DNA of 64,000 bases from Cytobacillus purgationiresistens (GTDB lineage: Bacteria; Bacillota; Bacilli; Bacillales; Cytobacillaceae). How positions within the stretch are numbered: position 1 is the first letter of the stretch; each line of letters opens with the position of its first letter. The notes beneath the pieces are model-generated. The model made no database searches and had not been told where the DNA came from. It was given only the letters and a program-made list of their open reading frames with translations. Position numbers and translations under genes: made by a program. The stretch covers positions 240,097 through 304,096 of the forward strand of contig NZ_JAUSUB010000002.1 of the NCBI RefSeq assembly GCF_030813235.1, given 5' to 3'. Shown here piece after piece: positions 60,879 to 64,000 of the stretch.

Positions 60879-62414
60879 TCATTTATATTTAATTTGGTAA
60901 ATATCATGTCTTCTGTCTTTCAAATGTCTGACTGTGCCGTCCTGCCTCTTTCTTCTTAAAATTTCTAAGTCTACATCACCAATTTGCACCATTTCGATAT
61001 TTGGATTAGCTTCTCCTACAATTCCATCCCTGGAAAACTCAAAATCTGAAGGAGAGAATATGGCAGATTGGGCATATTGGATATCCATATTCTCTGTTTG
61101 CGGAAGATTTCCGACCGTACCAGATATGGCGGTATAAATTTGGTTTTCAATCGCTCTTGCTTGCGCACAATAACGCACCCTTAAATAGCCTTCACGATCT
61201 TCAGTACAAAACGGAACAAAAATGATTTTTGCCCCTTTATCTGTAGCAATCCGTGCTAACTCAGGGAATTCGATATCGTAACAGATTTGAATCGCGATTT
61301 TTCCACAATCAGTGTCAAAAACTCTTACTGAATCCCCGGCGCTTATTCCCCACCATTTTCTTTCATTTGGTGTGATATGCAATTTATATTGCTTTTCAAT
61401 CGTTCCATCTCGTCTGAACAAGTAAGCAATATTATAGATCTTGTCTTCATCTTCTTTAACAAAATGAGACCCGCCAATTATATTAATATTATAACGTACA
61501 GCCAAATCAGTAAACAACTGTATATAATCCTCTGTGAACTCAGTCAGCTTTCTAATCGCTAAACTTGGTACCTTTTCATGTAAGAAAGACATAAGCTGGG
61601 TCGTAAATATTTCTGGAAAAACCGCAAAGTCAGCTTCAGCATCTGAAGCAACATCTGTGTAATATTCAACTTGATTTGCAAAATCTTCAAAAGAATTGAT
61701 TTGCCTCATCATATATTGCACGACACATATTCGCACAGGATAGCTTGTTTTATAAAATCGCTTTGTTGTTGATTTATAATCCACATTATTCCATTCCATT
61801 AAGGTCGCATATTTATTGGACTGTGTATCATCCGGCAAATAATTTGGATTAATTCTCATTAATGTGTACCCATTTAAAAGCTGGAATGATAATACTGGAT
61901 CATATATCGTATGTAAAGAGACTTCATTCACATATTCTCTTGGGCTCATTTCCTTTGCATGTTTATGATAGTTAGGTATCCGGCCGCCAATGATAATGCT
62001 CTTTAAGTTCAACTCCCGTGCCAGCTCTTTTCTTTGCTCGTATAGCCGGTGGCCAATTTTCATTCGGCGATATTCAGGGTGAACCATCACCTCAATTCCA
62101 TATAAATTATAACCTTCATCATTATGATTGGTTATATAGCCGTCGTCGGTCACATCCGCCCATGAATGGCGATCATCATACTCATCAAAGTTAATAATTA
62201 AACTTGAACACGATCCAATAATTTCTCCATCGTATTCAGCGACAAACTGCCCATCCGGAAAAATATTCAAATGACTTTCGAGGTGATCCCGTTTCCACGG
62301 ATCCATACCAGGAAAACAAACCTCTTGAAGTGAAATTATTTCATCTATATCTTCATGTTTCATATTTCTAATAATCATTTTCTTTTCAAATTTGCTCAGG
62401 TCTAATTTCTTCAT
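60879..62414 (-). CDS. yhcX: YhcX: GNAT acetyltransferase fused to carbon-nitrogen hydrolase
   Basis: The 511-residue bifunctional-looking protein has an N-terminal GNAT domain (about 13-200, with YGIEVMVHPEYRRMKIGHRL). A C-terminal nitrilase-superfamily amidase follows (about 225-500), with catalytic triad Glu in AVFPEIF, Lys in KQYKLHITPNE and Cys in IAIQICYDIEFPE. It matches B. subtilis YhcX in length and order. Nitrilase-fold partners typically hydrolyse amides; the physiological substrate is unknown. GGGAGCG precedes the ATG. It stands alone. Confidence 0.92.
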   Translation of the reverse strand: MKKLDLSKFEKKMIIRNMKHEDIDEIISLQEVCFPGMDPWKRDHLESHLNIFPDGQFVAEYDGEIIGSCSSLIINFDEYDDRHSWADVTDDGYITNHNDEGYNLYGIEVMVHPEYRRMKIGHRLYEQRKELARELNLKSIIIGGRIPNYHKHAKEMSPREYVNEVSLHTIYDPVLSFQLLNGYTLMRINPNYLPDDTQSNKYATLMEWNNVDYKSTTKRFYKTSYPVRICVVQYMMRQINSFEDFANQVEYYTDVASDAEADFAVFPEIFTTQLMSFLHEKVPSLAIRKLTEFTEDYIQLFTDLAVRYNINIIGGSHFVKEDEDKIYNIAYLFRRDGTIEKQYKLHITPNERKWWGISAGDSVRVFDTDCGKIAIQICYDIEFPELARIATDKGAKIIFVPFCTEDREGYLRVRYCAQARAIENQIYTAISGTVGNLPQTENMDIQYAQSAIFSPSDFEFSRDGIVGEANPNIEMVQIGDVDLEILRRKRQDGTVRHLKDRRHDIYQIKYK

Positions 62415-62673
62415 GTTTAGCGCTCCCTTTTACTATCTTCATGTTGAACAGTTTTTCACTTACTTCCTATTCCCTTTTTTATTCATTTATAATCATCCTT
62501 AAAATATGGTATTATTACCTTGTTCTATTTCATTAAAGCAACATAATTCATGGTAAATTTGCGAAAAGTATGATATTTTCATGAAGGTTTCTTGAACAAT
62601 GAACAACTTCGTTTACAAGCTTAAGAAAACAGCTATATAATTTTATATGTAATTAAACGAAAAGGAGATACAT

Positions 62674-63117
62674 ATGGTGAAATCCCAAAATAAAGACCCG
62701 CGCGAAAATTTGCTCTTTGTTGCATGGGCTGCATCAGTCGTTGCTATGTTCGGAAGTTTATATTTTTCTGAAATCAAACAATATGAGCCATGTGCACTTT
62801 GTTGGTATCAAAGGATTGTCATGTATCCGTTCGTCGTCATTCTGGGTATCGCTGTTGTAAAAAAAGACTATCGAATCAGCCTGTATTCCATGATTTTATC
62901 TGGTATTGGTGCATGTATTTCCATTTATCACTATGGTTTGCAGAAGTTATCATTCCTTGCAGAAGCAGCACCTGCTTGTGGAAGGGTTCCTTGTACTGGC
63001 CAATATATTAACTGGTTTGGCTTTGTCACCATCCCATTTTTGGCTTTAATTGCTTTTATTATTATTTTTATTTGCAGTGCAATGATTTGGAAAATGACAA
63101 GGGAGGAAGCTAATTGA
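62674..63117 (+). CDS. bdbC: Disulfide oxidoreductase BdbC (DsbB family)
   Basis: The 147-residue membrane protein reoxidises an extracytoplasmic thiol-disulfide partner with quinone. It has four transmembrane helices. The first cysteine pair is in PCALCWYQR (about residues 39-42; CxxC). The second pair is in PACGRVPCTGQY near 104-109, the DsbB pattern. AAAAGGAGATAC precedes the ATG. It overlaps the following thioredoxin-like gene, its likely partner. Confidence 0.9.
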   Translation: MVKSQNKDPRENLLFVAWAASVVAMFGSLYFSEIKQYEPCALCWYQRIVMYPFVVILGIAVVKKDYRISLYSMILSGIGACISIYHYGLQKLSFLAEAAPACGRVPCTGQYINWFGFVTIPFLALIAFIIIFICSAMIWKMTREEAN

Positions 63118-63584
63118 AAAAGGTAATTATATTTCTAGCAATCATTATTTTATTATTTGCCGGTGTGGGAATTTTAACAAAGATGCAGAATGAGCAAAAG
63201 GTATCTGGTAATAACCCTTATGGCAAAAATACATTGCATCCAGAAACTGCCAATCAGCTTAATGACCCTAATTACAGTAATATTATACTTCCATCGGACT
63301 TAAAAGATGTACTCGCTGATGAGGGCGATGCTACTGTTTATTTCTTTAGCCCGCTTTGTGAATATTGCAAAAAAGCGACGCCGATTGTTTCACCTCTTTC
63401 TGAAAATATGGATGTCAATTTAGTTCAATATAATTTACTGGAATTTGATGAAGGCTTCAATGACTATGCAATTAAAGAAACGCCTACAATCATTCAATTT
63501 AAAGATGGCAAAGAAACAGCAAGGATTACTGGACTTCAAGATAAAGCGGTATTTGAGAACTGGTTTAACGAACATTCCAAGTAA
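63114..63584 (+). CDS. Membrane-anchored thioredoxin-like protein (BdbC partner)
   Basis: The 156-residue protein has an N-terminal membrane anchor or uncleaved signal (about 4-22). A thioredoxin fold follows, with CEYC near residue 83, preceded by VYFFSPL, and the cis-proline segment KETPTIIQF near 121. The start is a TTG overlapping the bdbC stop (TTGA), with GGGAGGAAG upstream, so translation is coupled. It is probably the oxidised thiol oxidase that BdbC recharges; other Bacillus members are called BdbA- or BdbD-like. Substrates are unknown. Confidence 0.85.
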   Translation: MKKVIIFLAIIILLFAGVGILTKMQNEQKVSGNNPYGKNTLHPETANQLNDPNYSNIILPSDLKDVLADEGDATVYFFSPLCEYCKKATPIVSPLSENMDVNLVQYNLLEFDEGFNDYAIKETPTIIQFKDGKETARITGLQDKAVFENWFNEHSK

Positions 63585-63591
63585 GAAAAGC

Positions 63592-63642
63592 GCAGGCAGA
63601 GCCTCCCGAAAAAGGTGTTCCTTTTTGGGAGGCTCTGCCTGC
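63592..63642 (+). terminator. Very strong hairpin after the thioredoxin-like gene
   Basis: GCAGGCAGAGCCTCCC / GGGAGGCTCTGCCTGC, a perfect 16-base-pair stem capped by AAAAAGG / CCTTTTT. It lacks a clean T-run, so it may be a transcript-stabilising element or repeat as much as a terminator. Confidence 0.75.
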
Positions 63643-63649
63643 TATTTAG

Positions 63650-64000
63650 GAAAAAAACAGCCTTTCTTATCTCAAATGGGCGTTTCTTTGTTTTTTAGAT
63701 AGGAATACTGCTTTTTCTTATCTGAAATAGGCGTTTTTCTGTTTTTGGGATTGGAATACGGCTCTTTCTTATCTGAAATGGGCTTTTTTCTGTTTTTGGG
63801 ATTGGAATACGGCTTTTTCTTATCTGAAATGGGCGTTGCTTTGTTTTTTGGGATAAGAATACTGCTCTTTCTTATCTGAAAAGGGCATTTTCTGTTTTTG
63901 GGATTGGAATACTGCTTTTTCTTATCTGAAATAGGCGTTTTTCTGTTTTTGGGATTGGAATACGGCTCTTTCTTATCTGAAATGGGCTTTTTTCTGTTTT
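63650..64000. repeat. Second 51-bp tandem array (about 7 units, runs off the window)
   Basis: The unit reads GCTTTTTCTTATCTGAAAT, then (G/A)GGCGTTTTTCTGTTTTTGG, then GATTGGAATACG, with period 51 like the array at 32782. At the junctions G(A)TAAGAA or GGAA pairs with TTCTTATC across 9-10 bases, most perfectly where GATAAGAATACTGCTC occurs (63853-63868). No convincing coding frame exists. Confidence 0.8.

Noticed and set aside
63445..63702. 85-codon plus-strand frame overlapping the thioredoxin-like gene
   Set aside because: It is an out-of-frame overlap running into the hairpin and repeat array with no homology that I recognise.
1..64000. tRNA or rRNA genes, prophage or restriction/defence island
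   Set aside because: I saw no rRNA segments, no tRNA-like CCA-ended cloverleaf, and no phage structural, restriction or recognised defence genes in the window.

Overview
The window is chromosomal DNA of an endospore-forming, low-GC Bacillaceae species (Bacillus, Cytobacillus or Mesobacillus-like). Many genes are ones I recognise from the yha-yhe-yhd-yhc part of the Bacillus subtilis chromosome: scoC/hpr, prsA, yhaL, yhaM-yhaN-yhaO, yhaP/yhaQ, yhaR, hemZ, yhaX, yheA, yheB, yheC/yheD, yheE, sspB, yhdP, spoVR, yhdB/yhdC, yhcY/yhcZ, pgcA and yhcX. Strong AGGAGG-type ribosome sites, common TTG/GTG starts and AT-rich spacers fit this origin. Identities rest on remembered protein families and visible motifs; no database search was run.

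Layout. 1-5100: transition-state regulator ScoC, a DUF3267-like membrane protein, two YjcZ-type mini-proteins, foldase PrsA, YhaL, and a tandem structured intergenic repeat. 4165-9450: yhaO-yhaN-yhaM nuclease/ATPase group. 9.7-11.1 kb: an ArsB/NhaD-type transporter. 11.2-15 kb: a spore-coat cluster with CotB, a CotB-like small protein, the CotH kinase and the divergent Ser/Arg-repeat protein CotG. 15.3-26.2 kb: a NatAB-like ABC exporter, YhzC, a decayed IS256-type element, fatty-acid genes, hemZ, yhaX, yheA, yheB. 26.3-31.3 kb: four tandem YheC/YheD ATP-grasp genes. 31.4-34.2 kb: yheE, small spore-related ORFs, a CstR-like repressor, a 19-unit 51-bp hairpin array, and an SspB-type spore protein behind a sigma-G-like promoter.

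34.2-39.5 kb: fumC, an orphan EcsB-like gene and two gene fragments bracketed by about 50-bp inverted repeats, then a sigY-yxlC-yxlD group with a recognisable autoregulatory promoter and a degenerate HPr-like protein. 39.6-48.5 kb: class A PBP, UspA protein, XRE regulator, orphan sporulation-type kinase, GltT-type symporter, GNAT, a MerR gene with a disturbed start, and CNNM/CBS protein YhdP behind a structured leader. 48.6-54 kb: YclJK-like two-component system next to a secreted helical protein, CzrA with CzcD and a clear operator, and a YitT-family gene behind a leader-ORF/hairpin. 54-64 kb: spoVR, yhdC/yhdB, the YhcYZ pair (AirSR-like cysteines), pgcA, yhcX, and a BdbC/thioredoxin-like pair; the window ends inside a second 51-bp repeat array.

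Functionally, sporulation dominates: ScoC, an orphan kinase with a KinA-type H box, SpoVR, SspB, CotB/CotG/CotH, YhaL, YheC/D paralogs and YjcZ proteins. The less ordinary items are the kinase-substrate coat cluster with its matched Ser/Arg tails, the expanded ATP-grasp operon, the two 51-bp hairpin arrays, the inverted-repeat-bounded EcsB-like cassette, the yhdP and yitT leaders, and several enzyme-family members lacking the usual catalytic residue.
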